A stretch of 64,000 bases of DNA from Labedaea rhizosphaerae (GTDB lineage Bacteria > Actinomycetota > Actinomycetes > Mycobacteriales > Pseudonocardiaceae). The stretch spans positions 1,116,001 through 1,180,000 of the forward strand of contig NZ_SNXZ01000001.1 of the NCBI RefSeq assembly GCF_004362825.1, given 5' to 3'. Below the pieces are notes generated by a model. The model saw only the letters and a list, made by a program, of their open reading frames with translations, was not told the origin of the DNA and made no database searches. The translations under genes were made by a program, and so were the position numbers. Position 1 is the stretch's first letter, and every line of letters begins with the position of its first letter. Below, piece after piece: positions 25,469 to 34,380 of this stretch.

Positions 25469-26433
25469 CCGACGTCGCCGAGCAGGACCGGGCGCACCCG
25501 AGCGCCGGCGTGACCACCCGAGCGGCCGACGACGCGACCCCGACCTCGGTCCGGGTCGCGATCGTCGCCTACGCCAACCCGCTCGACGAGCTGTGGCGGT
25601 GCGTCCGGGCCCTGCTGCGGTCGATCGACAACGCGTTCGAGACGCCCGGCGTCGAGTTGAACGCCGTGACGATCGACCTCGGCGACTGCTCACCACGGCG
25701 GTTGCTCACCAACGAGGACGCTGCGGCGTTGAGCGCTGCCTGCCCGAGCCGGGTGCGCTTCGAGTACCGGTGGTTCGGACGCAACCTCGGGCACAGCGCG
25801 GGCACGAATGCCTTGTGCGACAACGCACCCGAGGACGCATTGTTGTTGCTGAACCCGGACACCTACGCCTCCCCCACGCTGTTCCTGCGCATGCTGCGGG
25901 CACTGCGGGACGGGGACGTGGTGGCCGTGGACGCCCGGCAGATCCCGGCCGAGCACCCGAAGCACTACGACGAGGTGACGGGCACGACCAGCTGGGCGAG
26001 CGGTGCCTGCATGCTGGTCCGGACCCCGCACTTCCGCGGCGTCGGCGGCTTCGACGCGGACCACTTCCCGTCCTACGTCAACGACGTCGACCTCAGCTGG
26101 CGGCTGCGCCTGGCCGGTGGCCGCATCGTCCACGAACCGACGGCCGTGGTGTTCCACGACAAGCGGCTCACGGTCGAGGGCGGGGTGCGCCCGACCTCGT
26201 CCGAGGAGTACGCGGGCCTGCTCGGCCGGCTCGTGCTGCTCAGCAAGTACGGCAAGGACGACGACATCGCCGACCTGCTCGACTACCTCGAGGAGCACGG
26301 CACCACGACGCAGGCCTCGGCCGCCGAGGAGTTCCGGCGGCGGCGCGCGAGCGGCGCGCTGCCGGAGACCGTGGCGGGCGCCGACCACGTCGCCGAGTTC
26401 ACCGAGGGCGAGTACGGCCGCCGCCGATTCTGA
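25465..26433 (+). CDS. Family 2 glycosyltransferase
   Basis: A 322-residue GT-A fold glycosyltransferase that uses a nucleotide sugar to extend a glycan in the cytoplasm. The N-terminal AIVAYANPLDEL strand, the LLLLNPDTYASP loop in the DxD position, and the WASGACMLVRTPHFRGVGGFD and NDVDLSWRLRLAG (acceptor and catalytic base) segments are the rhamnosyltransferase-like pattern. No transmembrane helix. ATG overlaps the preceding stop by 4 bases and the next gene starts 14 bases later. Donor and acceptor are unknown. Confidence 0.9.
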   Translation: MTDVAEQDRAHPSAGVTTRAADDATPTSVRVAIVAYANPLDELWRCVRALLRSIDNAFETPGVELNAVTIDLGDCSPRRLLTNEDAAALSAACPSRVRFEYRWFGRNLGHSAGTNALCDNAPEDALLLLNPDTYASPTLFLRMLRALRDGDVVAVDARQIPAEHPKHYDEVTGTTSWASGACMLVRTPHFRGVGGFDADHFPSYVNDVDLSWRLRLAGGRIVHEPTAVVFHDKRLTVEGGVRPTSSEEYAGLLGRLVLLSKYGKDDDIADLLDYLEEHGTTTQASAAEEFRRRRASGALPETVAGADHVAEFTEGEYGRRRF

Positions 26434-26447
26434 CGGGACGACTGCTG

Positions 26448-28169
26448 ATGTCTGGCTACCAGTTCGACTTCACCGAGCACGGCCCGTACGGCGCCGCGAT
26501 GCGGTTGCTGCGCGACAGCGACCTGCGGGGCAAGGTCGTGCTCGACCTCGGCTGCGGCGCGGCCGCCGTCGCCGCGCCCCTGACCGGGCTCGGCGCGACC
26601 TACGTCGGCCTGGACGTCGATGAGGACGCCGTCACCAAGGCGACCGAACGCGGCATCGAGGCCCACGCCATCGACCTGACCGCGGACTCGCTGCTGGCCG
26701 ACCTGCGCGCGGTCGTGGGTGAGCGCCCGGTGGCCGCCGTGCTGTGCCTCGACGTGCTGGAGCACGTGACCGAGCCGAGCCAGGTGCTGGCCGCGGTCAC
26801 CGAACTGACCACGGTGAACCCCGAGGCCGAGCTCGTGGTCAGCATCCCGAACGTCGGGCACCTGGACATCGCGGCCCGCGTGCTGGTCGGGCACTGGGAC
26901 GTCACCGAGTCGGGTTTACTCGACCGCACGCACCTGCGCTTCTTCACCGACCGCTCGTTGTCGGAGCTGATGAACGCCGCCGGGTGGTACGAGGCGGCAC
27001 GCGAGGACTTCCGCCTGCCCGAGTCCGACCAGCACTGGGCCGGGCACCCGGTGTTCGAGCGCGGCACCAACATCGGCGCCCTGCTGGAGCTGGTGCGCGC
27101 CGGCGCCGACGAGCACGGCACGGTGAACCAGTTCGTGCGCCGCTACCACCGCGGTCTGCCCCGACGCCGCGAGCAGCAGCTGCCGGAGCAGCCGTTCGCG
27201 ACCGTGGTCGTGCGCACCACCGGCACCCGCCCGGACACGCTCACCGACGTGCTGTGCTGCCTGGCCGCGCAGACCACGCTGGACTTCGAGGTGGTGCTGG
27301 TCGCGCACGACGTCGACTCGACCGTGCCGCTGCAGCAGCTGGTCGACCAGTTCGAAGGCAACATCGCGCGGCGGGTGCGGATCGTGCCGTGCACCGGCGG
27401 CACCCGTGCCCACGCGGCGAACGCGGGTCTCGACGCCGCGCGCGGTGACTACGTGGTCTTCCTCGACGACGACGACCTGGTCACGGCCAACTGGGTGGAG
27501 AACATCCGAGATGGCGCCCAGACCCACCCCGGCATGGTGGTGCGGTGGTTCGCCGCCGAGCAGCGCCGGGTGTGGCTGGAGCCGGGCAAGCGGGCCAAGC
27601 ACGCCGCCGTCGGCCCGCTGACCGCGACCTACGCGACCGAGTTCGACTTCCTGCGCCACCTGCGCCAGAACGAGACCCCGTTCCACTGCTTCGCGTTCCC
27701 CCGCGTGCTGGCCACGCTGGGCATGCGGTTCACCGAGAACCTCACCGTCTGCGAGGACTGGGACTTCCTGGTGCGCGCCGCGTCGCTGTGCGGGGTGTTC
27801 GACACCGGCGAGATGACCTCGATCTACAACAAGTGGGGCAGCAAGAACTCGTCGGACCTCATCGCGACCGACGAGTGGCAGGCCATGCGCACGATGATCC
27901 ACGTGAGCATGGACGCCAAACCGATCCTGCTGCCGCCGGGTTCGGTTCGAGGGGTCGACGTGCTGCTGGCCGAGCTCGAGGAGGCGCGGCGCACGATCTC
28001 CGCGCAGCGGGCCGAACTCGAGGCGACGCGGCAGTCGCTCAACGACTACCGCGAGGTGGCCGACAACGCGCACCGCGCGCTGGCTGAGCTGCGCTCGTCC
28101 ACGTCGTGGAAGGCGAGCGCACCCATCCGGGCCGCGGGCTCGCTCGCGCGCCGCATCCGCAACCGCTAG
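26448..28169 (+). CDS. Methyltransferase-glycosyltransferase fusion
   Basis: A 573-residue two-enzyme protein. Residues about 1-230 are a class I SAM methyltransferase (VLDLGCGAAAVAAPL SAM loop, YVGLDVDEDAV acidic loop, CLDVLEHV and HLRFFTDRSL of the UbiG-like group). Residues about 245-470 are a GT2 domain (ARGDYVVFLDDDDL with the DxD metal site, CEDWDFLVRAA). A charged coiled coil (about 500-545) and an SSTSWKASAPIR tail follow. This combination is typical of polymerising or capping enzymes for O-antigen-like glycans, in which methylation stops or decorates a chain. No membrane helix. It ends 4 bases beyond the convergent AlgX-like gene's stop. Confidence 0.88.
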   Translation: MSGYQFDFTEHGPYGAAMRLLRDSDLRGKVVLDLGCGAAAVAAPLTGLGATYVGLDVDEDAVTKATERGIEAHAIDLTADSLLADLRAVVGERPVAAVLCLDVLEHVTEPSQVLAAVTELTTVNPEAELVVSIPNVGHLDIAARVLVGHWDVTESGLLDRTHLRFFTDRSLSELMNAAGWYEAAREDFRLPESDQHWAGHPVFERGTNIGALLELVRAGADEHGTVNQFVRRYHRGLPRRREQQLPEQPFATVVVRTTGTRPDTLTDVLCCLAAQTTLDFEVVLVAHDVDSTVPLQQLVDQFEGNIARRVRIVPCTGGTRAHAANAGLDAARGDYVVFLDDDDLVTANWVENIRDGAQTHPGMVVRWFAAEQRRVWLEPGKRAKHAAVGPLTATYATEFDFLRHLRQNETPFHCFAFPRVLATLGMRFTENLTVCEDWDFLVRAASLCGVFDTGEMTSIYNKWGSKNSSDLIATDEWQAMRTMIHVSMDAKPILLPPGSVRGVDVLLAELEEARRTISAQRAELEATRQSLNDYREVADNAHRALAELRSSTSWKASAPIRAAGSLARRIRNR

Positions 28170-29488
28170 CGGATCGGGCGCTTGGCCAGCTCTTGGCCGA
28201 TCACGTCGACATTGCCCGGGTCGACCAGCGGGTTGATGCCGGCGACCAGGCTGCGCTCGACCAACTCGAGCACCACGACGTTCTGGTCGGCCATCGTCCG
28301 CCCGACCAGGTGCGGGTCGGTGCCCACCGTGTCGCTGTGCACGATGGTGATGTCCTGGAAGCCACCGGCCAGGTACGGGGTCGCGTACAAGGTGAAGGAG
28401 TCGGCGATCAAGCCGACCTTCGTCGCCACGACACCGCTGCCGGGCGCCTGCGTGAGGCGAAGCGGTGCGCGGAACTCCTTGTCGATCGTCCGGCTGCGCA
28501 CGGTGGTTCCGTCGGTGGCCAGCCGGTAGGTCTGCAGTGGGTAATCCTGTTTGTGGTGCAGCAGCGGCGGCAGGTCGCCGGGCTCCTGCAGCACCCGGTC
28601 CGGGGTGGTGACCCAGCGGCTGGTGACCCCCGGCTCGATGCGTTCGGCGACCTCGCGGGTGAAGACCAGGCCGCCGCTGTGGGTCCAGTGGGTGTCGACC
28701 GACGAGTAGATCGGCGAACCCTGGCGCTTCGCCGCGCTGTTCAGTGCCGGTCGAAGGTCGACGGCACCGTCCTCGGCGACGACTCGGCGCCAGAATTCGG
28801 AGCGCACGGCCGCCGAGCAGTTCTTGCCGACGTAGTTGTCCGGCAGGTACTGCGGCACGGCCGTGGTCTTGTCGGGCGCGACGACGAGCACGAACTGCCG
28901 GCCGGAGGCCTGCACGGCGTCGCGCAGCTTGCCGAGCGCGTTGATCACGTCGTTCAACGGCCGTTCGGGAAGGCACGCGCCGAGCGTGTCGTAGCCCAGG
29001 TACAACCAGCCCTTCTTGCCTTCCAGGACCTCCGGGTAGCCGGCGCTGCGCATCTTGTCGCGCTCGGGGTCCGGATGGGACGGCTCGGGAATCGGCCCCT
29101 GCACCGGCACCGACTCGTCGGCCTGGTCGTTGGGCGGCGCCTCGCCGAACACGCTCCGGCTGATGCCGTCCTCGGCCTGGATCGCGTTCTCGCGGAACGG
29201 CAGGTAGTCGATGGCCCACGGGGACAGCGAGGTGAAGAACCGCCAGCCCTGCCCGAGGCTGGGGAACTGCGACAGCGGCCGGTTCTCGAAGGCTTCGGGC
29301 CGCACGCCCAGGATGAGCAGCAGCAGCGGCACGCAGAAGAACACGCCGGCCGAGATGAGGGCGCCGAACTGGCGTTTGCCGTGCCGCGGCCGGTACATCG
29401 TGTGCTGGTTGGGCAGCCACGCCTCGTGAACCGGTGGCAGCTTGGACGAGCGGCCACGGGACGCGAGTTGGTCTTGGCCGCTGGTCAC
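28166..29488 (-). CDS. AlgX/AlgJ-like SGNH hydrolase/acetyltransferase
   Basis: A 440-residue membrane-anchored protein: a soluble N-terminus (about 1-40), one transmembrane helix (about 43-65), then an extracytoplasmic AlgX-like domain. Visible are GKKGWLYLGYD, VLVVAPDKTTAVPQYLP, the DTHWTHSGG motif with Asp-His, and LIADSFTLYATPY with the Ser nucleophile. Such proteins add O-acetyl groups to exported polysaccharides. GTG start at 29488. It is convergent with the methyltransferase-glycosyltransferase gene, in the same glycan locus as an acyl-transferring membrane protein that could supply acetyl groups across the membrane. The pairing is inferred. Confidence 0.83.
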   Translation of the reverse strand: MTSGQDQLASRGRSSKLPPVHEAWLPNQHTMYRPRHGKRQFGALISAGVFFCVPLLLLILGVRPEAFENRPLSQFPSLGQGWRFFTSLSPWAIDYLPFRENAIQAEDGISRSVFGEAPPNDQADESVPVQGPIPEPSHPDPERDKMRSAGYPEVLEGKKGWLYLGYDTLGACLPERPLNDVINALGKLRDAVQASGRQFVLVVAPDKTTAVPQYLPDNYVGKNCSAAVRSEFWRRVVAEDGAVDLRPALNSAAKRQGSPIYSSVDTHWTHSGGLVFTREVAERIEPGVTSRWVTTPDRVLQEPGDLPPLLHHKQDYPLQTYRLATDGTTVRSRTIDKEFRAPLRLTQAPGSGVVATKVGLIADSFTLYATPYLAGGFQDITIVHSDTVGTDPHLVGRTMADQNVVVLELVERSLVAGINPLVDPGNVDVIGQELAKRPIR

Positions 29489-29584
29489 GCGGCAAGACTA
29501 ACCAACGCGGGCCGGCAGCGGCTCGCCGTTGCGGCAACCTGACCTAGCGGTTCGGTGTGAAATTCACGATTGCGGCTATTCCGG

Positions 29585-30250
29585 TCACTGGTTGTGCGGG
29601 GACACCAATCCGGACTCGTAAGCGAGCACCACCAGTTGGGACCGGTCGCGTGCGCCGAGCTTGGTGAGGATGCGGCTGACGTGCGTGCGCGAGGTGGCCG
29701 GGCTGATCACGAGGTGGGTCGCGATCTCGTCGTTGGACATGCCGGCGGCGACGAGCGCGAGCACCTCGCGTTCGCGGTCGGTCAGCTCACGCAGCACGCT
29801 GGTGTCGAGCCGGCGTTGCTCCGGCCGGGCAAGGAACTCGCTGATCAACCGGCGGGTCACGGTCGGGGCGAGCAGCGCCTCGCCGGTGGCCACCACGCGC
29901 AGCGCGCGCAGCAACTCGACCGGCTCGGTGTCCTTGAGCAGGAAGCCGCTGGCCCCGGCCCGCAACGCCTCGAAGACGTACTCGTCGAGGTCGAAGGTGG
30001 TCAGCACCAGCACCTTCACCTCGGCGAGGGCCGGGTCGGCCGTGATCATCTTGGTCGCGGCGAGGCCGTCCATGCCGGGCATGCGGATGTCCATCACCAC
30101 GACGTCCGGCTTGTGCCGGCGGGCGAGCGCGACGGCCTCGGTGCCGTCGGCGGCCTCGCCGCACACGTCGAAGCCGTCCTCGGTCTCGAGCAGCACCCGG
30201 AACCCGGCGCGCACCAGCGCCTGGTCGTCGGCGAGCACAACCTTGATCAC
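29585..30250 (-). CDS. NarL/LuxR-family response regulator
   Basis: A 221-residue regulator with a receiver domain (about 1-120; LADDQ acidic pair, Asp54 in VVMDIRMPG, TTFDLDEY, LLKD with the conserved Lys) and a C-terminal LuxR helix-turn-helix (about 155-215; LTDREREVLALVAAGMSNDEIA). Start set at GTG 30250, which gives the family start VIKVVLADDQ and has GGGAG 9 bases upstream; a GTG at 30271 overlapping the kinase stop would add 7 residues. It follows directly after the kinase gene and is certainly its partner. Confidence 0.93.
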   Translation of the reverse strand: MIKVVLADDQALVRAGFRVLLETEDGFDVCGEAADGTEAVALARRHKPDVVVMDIRMPGMDGLAATKMITADPALAEVKVLVLTTFDLDEYVFEALRAGASGFLLKDTEPVELLRALRVVATGEALLAPTVTRRLISEFLARPEQRRLDTSVLRELTDREREVLALVAAGMSNDEIATHLVISPATSRTHVSRILTKLGARDRSQLVVLAYESGLVSPHNQ

Positions 30251-30267
30251 CTTGCTGCTCCCTCGGA

Positions 30268-31401
30268 TCACACCGCCCCCTCGATCGGCAGGACGGCACG
30301 CACGCGGTAGCCACCGGCGCCGTCCGGCCCGGCGGACAGCGTGCCACCCAAGGCTTCGGCGCGCTCCCGCATACCGCGAACACCCTGGCCCGAACCCGGG
30401 TCGACCGAGCCCGTGCCGTTGTCGACGATCTCCAGTTCGAAGCGGGATCCGTTGCGCGCGAAGCTGATGCGCACCTCGCTGGCCTTGTCGGCGTGCCGCA
30501 CGGTGTTGGTGAGCGACTCCTGCAGGATCCGGTAGGCGGCCACATCCACCGGCGCGGGCAACTCGCCGGGATCACCGTCCACATCGACCTTCAGCCCCGC
30601 CGCGGTGACCGAGGCGATCAGGTCGGCGCGGCCGGCGAGGCTCGGCGACGGCGCGCGTTCGCCGGTGCCGCGCAGAACGGCGAGCGTCGCGCGCAGGTCG
30701 GTGAGCGCGACCCGGCTGGCTTCCTTGATGGCGAGCAGCGCCTCCTTCGCCTGCTCGGGCCGGCGATCGGCGACGTGGGCGCCGACCCCGGCCTGCACGT
30801 TGATCATGGCGAGGCTGTGCGCGACGACGTCGTGCACCTCGCGCGCGATGCGCAGCCGTTCCTCCTCGGCCTCGCGGGCCTCGCGGTCGCGTGCCTGCTG
30901 TTGGGCGGCGTGGCGGGCCTCGCGCCGTTGGCGGACCACGACGCCGAGCGCGATCACCGCCGTCGTGCCGGCGAGGATGCCGAGCGTGCCCTGGAGGCTC
31001 CACGTCTGGTCCAGTGAGAAGGCCAGGATGGCGTCGGCCAGCAGCACCGCACCCGCGGTGAGCGCGGCGTGCAGGGCGCGCACGCGGCTCGCGAGCAGGA
31101 ACAACGCCACCGCCGGCGCGACGGCGCTCGGCCCGTGCGGGTAGTCGGTCAGGTAGTAGCCCAGCGCGGCCGCCGCGGTCACCACGAAGACCGGCGTCGG
31201 GAGCACCCGGTTGAGCAGGAGCGGCAGGGTCGTGCCGAACAGCCAGAGGTAGCCGAGCAGGCCCAACGCCCGCATGCCGGCCTGACCGGACCACTGGCCG
31301 CTGGAGAACTCGGCGGCGTTGGCGGCCCCGGTCGTGCCGCCGACGACGATGGCGGTCACGACCACCGTCAGCAGCACGTCCTTGAAGCCGATCCTGGTCA
31401 C
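30268..31401 (-). CDS. HisKA_3 sensor histidine kinase
   Basis: A 377-residue NarX/DesK-type kinase. It has about five hydrophobic helices in the first 150 residues, a coiled coil (RQRREARHAAQQQARD), the HisKA_3 dimerisation domain with His190 in REVHDVVAHSLAMINVQ, and a short HATPase domain (ESLTNTVRHA N box, DNGTG). It autophosphorylates and donates phosphate to the NarL-type regulator. GTG start at 31401 has no clear Shine-Dalgarno. The membrane protein gene upstream ends 10 bases before it, so the three genes form an operon. The signal is unknown. Confidence 0.92.
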   Translation of the reverse strand: MTRIGFKDVLLTVVVTAIVVGGTTGAANAAEFSSGQWSGQAGMRALGLLGYLWLFGTTLPLLLNRVLPTPVFVVTAAAALGYYLTDYPHGPSAVAPAVALFLLASRVRALHAALTAGAVLLADAILAFSLDQTWSLQGTLGILAGTTAVIALGVVVRQRREARHAAQQQARDREAREAEEERLRIAREVHDVVAHSLAMINVQAGVGAHVADRRPEQAKEALLAIKEASRVALTDLRATLAVLRGTGERAPSPSLAGRADLIASVTAAGLKVDVDGDPGELPAPVDVAAYRILQESLTNTVRHADKASEVRISFARNGSRFELEIVDNGTGSVDPGSGQGVRGMRERAEALGGTLSAGPDGAGGYRVRAVLPIEGAV

Positions 31402-31411
31402 GGGCTTGAAG

Positions 31412-32251
31412 TTACGGCAGGGCGGCGGCCGATGCGTACCGCGTGGTGCGCAAATCCGGGCTACGCGTCGCACCGTAGGCGAGCAGCACGGCCGCGAGCA
31501 CTTTGCTCACCTCGGCGGCGATCGCGACCGGATCAGCACCGCTGGCTAAGACGGTCCCACCGACGACGTTGACCACTCCCCACGCACCCCACGAGAACAT
31601 CGCGCCGGTCCCGACCCACCCGGCCACGGCGGGCGGCCAGACCAGGCCGCCCGCCCACCACCCCTCGACGATGGCCGACACCCCCAGGACGCCGGCCAGC
31701 GCCAAGAACCCGTCGAGCGCACGACCGTCGGCGAATTCCGCCCACGCGACGAAGAGCCCGAGAACCGCTCCGGCCAAGGAAGTGACCGTGCGCGCCTTTG
31801 CCCTGCGTCGTGCCCGTGCGAGCCACGGCCACCTGACCCGCACATAAAGAACGAAGGCCAGCAGCAAGGCCGCGCCCTGCCAGACAAACCCGCTGTAGAC
31901 CAGCGGCTGCACCCACGACTCGAGCGGCAGGTGCGCCTGCTCGGTGAAGATCAGCGGCGCCATCAGCAGGATCGGCGTGAGGAACCCGGTGCCGATCCAG
32001 ATCGGGACGAGGACCACCCAGGCGGGCAGTCGTTGTCCCCAGTTCTGGGTGAGCGCGAGAGCGACGAGGATCGCCACGGCATCCATGCCCCCGGTGGCGA
32101 GGTTGAGCGCTCGTAAGGAAGAGTCGTTCGCGAAGCCCGGATCGGTGAGTCCGACGGGGTTGCCGGTGAGCCAGAGGGTTTTGAGCGCGAGGTAGGGCAG
32201 GGCGCCGAGGATGACGGCGGCACCGGCGAGCTTGCGGACGTTGACGACCAT
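31412..32251 (-). CDS. Multi-pass membrane protein upstream of two-component system
   Basis: A 279-residue protein with about eight hydrophobic helices, rich in Trp, Gly and Ala; no known motif is seen. The ATG at 32251 (MVVNVRKLAG) is taken because it opens directly into the first helix; upstream in-frame sequence does not look coding. It ends 10 bases before the histidine kinase gene, so it may be a sensor, transporter or target of this system. The role is not established. Confidence 0.65.
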   Translation of the reverse strand: MVVNVRKLAGAAVILGALPYLALKTLWLTGNPVGLTDPGFANDSSLRALNLATGGMDAVAILVALALTQNWGQRLPAWVVLVPIWIGTGFLTPILLMAPLIFTEQAHLPLESWVQPLVYSGFVWQGAALLLAFVLYVRVRWPWLARARRRAKARTVTSLAGAVLGLFVAWAEFADGRALDGFLALAGVLGVSAIVEGWWAGGLVWPPAVAGWVGTGAMFSWGAWGVVNVVGGTVLASGADPVAIAAEVSKVLAAVLLAYGATRSPDLRTTRYASAAALP

Positions 32252-32343
32252 GAGTTCAGCTTGGCCGGGTTGGGGGTCCGCGCACCTCCCGCCGGCGACG
32301 GATTCGCCTCCCTCCCAGGAGGGATATCCGCCTGGCACCTGGG

Positions 32344-32370
32344 TTTTCCACAGGCACCGGGTTATCCACA
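32344..32370 (+). promoter_or_regulatory. Pair of DnaA-box-like nonamers (site B)
   Basis: TTTTCCACA (32344-32352) and TTATCCACA (32362-32370), same direction, start-to-start 18 bases. TTATCCACA is the exact E. coli DnaA box consensus. The flank GATCC directly after the second box is also shared with site A at 7192. It lies in the 371-base gap between divergent genes, which otherwise holds only a weak dyad close to the acyl-CoA synthetase start. Confidence 0.45.
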
Positions 32371-32596
32371 GATCCCGCACTCGCCCGTTTTCGCTCCCAC
32401 AAACCGATAAACTGGACCTCGGGGAGCCCCCAAGGGCAGGGCGGGGCTTGTTACGCGCGCGCGAAGCGAAATTCGTTATGTCGCAAGGAAGTCTGGTCCT
32501 GCGACCAGCTCCGTGTGGTCGAGCTCGGCGGGAAAGACCCGTTGCGGGAAGTCGCGATCGCGCGAAGCACCTCCCAGCAGCTAGTCTTCACCTTAT

Positions 32597-32608
32597 TACT
32601 GCCGAGTA
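32597..32608 (+). promoter_or_regulatory. TACT-N4-AGTA dyad before the acyl-CoA synthetase gene
   Basis: A short inverted repeat TACTGCCGAGTA ends 14 bases before the ATG of the acyl-CoA synthetase gene and overlaps the region between promoter and Shine-Dalgarno (AAGGGAG). It could be a TetR-type operator; with only 4-bp arms it may be chance. Confidence 0.3.
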
Positions 32609-32622
32609 GGTAAGGGAGCGGG

Positions 32623-34377
32623 ATGGGCGACGGGACGATCGGACTGGCCGAGCTCACCATGAAGCTGCCTGCGCTCGCGCTCGACGTGCCCAAGATCGGC
32701 AAGGGGCTCTTCGGCCTCCTCCGCTACCGGCCCGGCACCACCATGTCGATCGGGCTGGTCTTCCAGCGCGCCGCGGCTCGCCACCCCGAGCGGGACTTCG
32801 TCCGCTTCGAGGGCGACGCCATGACCTACGGCGACGCGAATGCCAAGGTCAACCAGTACGCCGCCGTGCTCGCCGGGCGTGGCGTGAAGCCCGGCGGCGT
32901 GGTCGGCATCCTGCTCAAGAACCGGCCCGAAGCCCTGCTCGTCGCGCTCGCGGCGGTCAAGCTCGGCGCCGCCGCGGGCATGCTCAACCACCACCAGCGC
33001 GGCGACGTCCTGGCGCACAGCGTCGGCCTGCTCGACGCGGCCGTCCTCGTCGCCGGCCACGAGTGCCGGGAAGCGCTCGACTCCATCGACACCGACGTCC
33101 CGACGCTCGACGTCGACGAACTCGACGAGCTCACTAAGGACCAGCCCGACACCAACCCGCCGGAGTGCGCGCGGATCAAGGCCAACGCGAAGGCCTTCTA
33201 CATCTTCACCTCCGGCACCACCGGACTGCCCAAGGCGAGCGTGATGAGCCACCACCGCTGGCTCGCCGCGATGTCCGGGCTGGGCGGCGTCGGCGTCCGT
33301 CTGTCCTCTTCGGACACGATGTACTGCTGCCTTCCGCTCTACCACAACAATGCGCTCACCGTCGCGCTCTCCGCGGTGCTCGGCGCGGGCGCCACCATCG
33401 CGATCGGCCGGTCCTTCTCCGCGTCCCGCTTCTGGGACGACGTGATCCGCAACAAGGCGACCGCGTTCGTCTACATCGGGGAGATCTGCGGCTACCTGCT
33501 CAGCCAACCGGCCAAGCCGACCGACCGCGAACACCGGGTCCGCGTCATCGTCGGCAACGGCATGCGCCCGCAGATCTGGCACGAGTTCACCGAACGCTTC
33601 GGCATCGCGCGGGTCGCCGAGTTCTACGGCGCGAGCGAGTGCAACGTCGCGTTCATCAACGCCTTCAACCTCGAGCAAACGGCCGGCGCCTGCCCGCTCT
33701 CGTTCGAGGTCGTCGAGTACGACCCGGACACCGGCAAACCCACGCGCGGCCCGGACGGCAAGCTGCGCAAGGTGGCCCGCGGCGACGTCGGGCTGCTGCT
33801 CTCCGAGGTCACCACCAGCGCCCCGTTCGACGGCTACACCGACAAGAAGGCCGGCGACGACAAGCTCGTCCGCGACGCCTTCAAGCGCGGCGACTGCTGG
33901 TTCGACACCGGGGACCTGGTGCGCCGCCAGGGTTTCCGGCACGTGGCGTTCGTCGACCGGCTCGGCGACACGTTCCGCTGGAAGGGCGAGAACGTCGCGA
34001 CCACCGAGGTCGAGGGCGCGTTGACCGCCCATTCGAGCATCGACCAGGCCAGCGTGTTCGGCGTCGAGGTCCCCGGCACCGGCGGCCGCGCCGGGATGGC
34101 CGCGGTGGTGCTCGACGGCGACTTCGACGGCAAGGCGCTGGCCGAGCACCTCTACGCCAAGCTGCCCGCCTACGCCGTCCCGCTGTTCGTGCGGGTCGTC
34201 GACTCGCTGGAGCAGACCTCGACGTTCAAGAGCCGCAAGGTCGAGCTGCGCAACCAGGGCTACGGCGACGAGGTGACCGACCCGCTGTACGTGCTCGCCG
34301 GGCGCGCGGACGGCTACGTCGAGAGCTACCCGGACTACCCGAAGGAAGTCGCGGACGGCCGCCGGCCGGTAGCGTGA
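32623..34377 (+). CDS. Long-chain acyl-CoA synthetase (FadD6-like)
   Basis: A 584-residue adenylate-forming enzyme that activates long or very long fatty acids to acyl-CoA through an acyl-AMP. The P-loop-like motif YIFTSGTTGLPK is at about residue 192, followed by FYGASE (A5), DTGDLVRRQGF and the DRLGDTFRWKGENVATTEVE hinge (A8). Length and these motifs match mycobacterial FadD6 and animal FATP/VLACS type enzymes. No signal peptide, so cytoplasmic or membrane-peripheral. ATG 32623 is preceded by AAGGGAG. The following XRE regulator gene starts 3 bases after the stop. Confidence 0.92.
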   Translation: MGDGTIGLAELTMKLPALALDVPKIGKGLFGLLRYRPGTTMSIGLVFQRAAARHPERDFVRFEGDAMTYGDANAKVNQYAAVLAGRGVKPGGVVGILLKNRPEALLVALAAVKLGAAAGMLNHHQRGDVLAHSVGLLDAAVLVAGHECREALDSIDTDVPTLDVDELDELTKDQPDTNPPECARIKANAKAFYIFTSGTTGLPKASVMSHHRWLAAMSGLGGVGVRLSSSDTMYCCLPLYHNNALTVALSAVLGAGATIAIGRSFSASRFWDDVIRNKATAFVYIGEICGYLLSQPAKPTDREHRVRVIVGNGMRPQIWHEFTERFGIARVAEFYGASECNVAFINAFNLEQTAGACPLSFEVVEYDPDTGKPTRGPDGKLRKVARGDVGLLLSEVTTSAPFDGYTDKKAGDDKLVRDAFKRGDCWFDTGDLVRRQGFRHVAFVDRLGDTFRWKGENVATTEVEGALTAHSSIDQASVFGVEVPGTGGRAGMAAVVLDGDFDGKALAEHLYAKLPAYAVPLFVRVVDSLEQTSTFKSRKVELRNQGYGDEVTDPLYVLAGRADGYVESYPDYPKEVADGRRPVA

Positions 34378-34380
34378 GGT

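Noticed and set aside
25690-26388. Long minus-strand frame over the GT2 gene as a separate gene
   Set aside because: It is a high-GC shadow of a well-supported glycosyltransferase, with no domain or start signal of its own.
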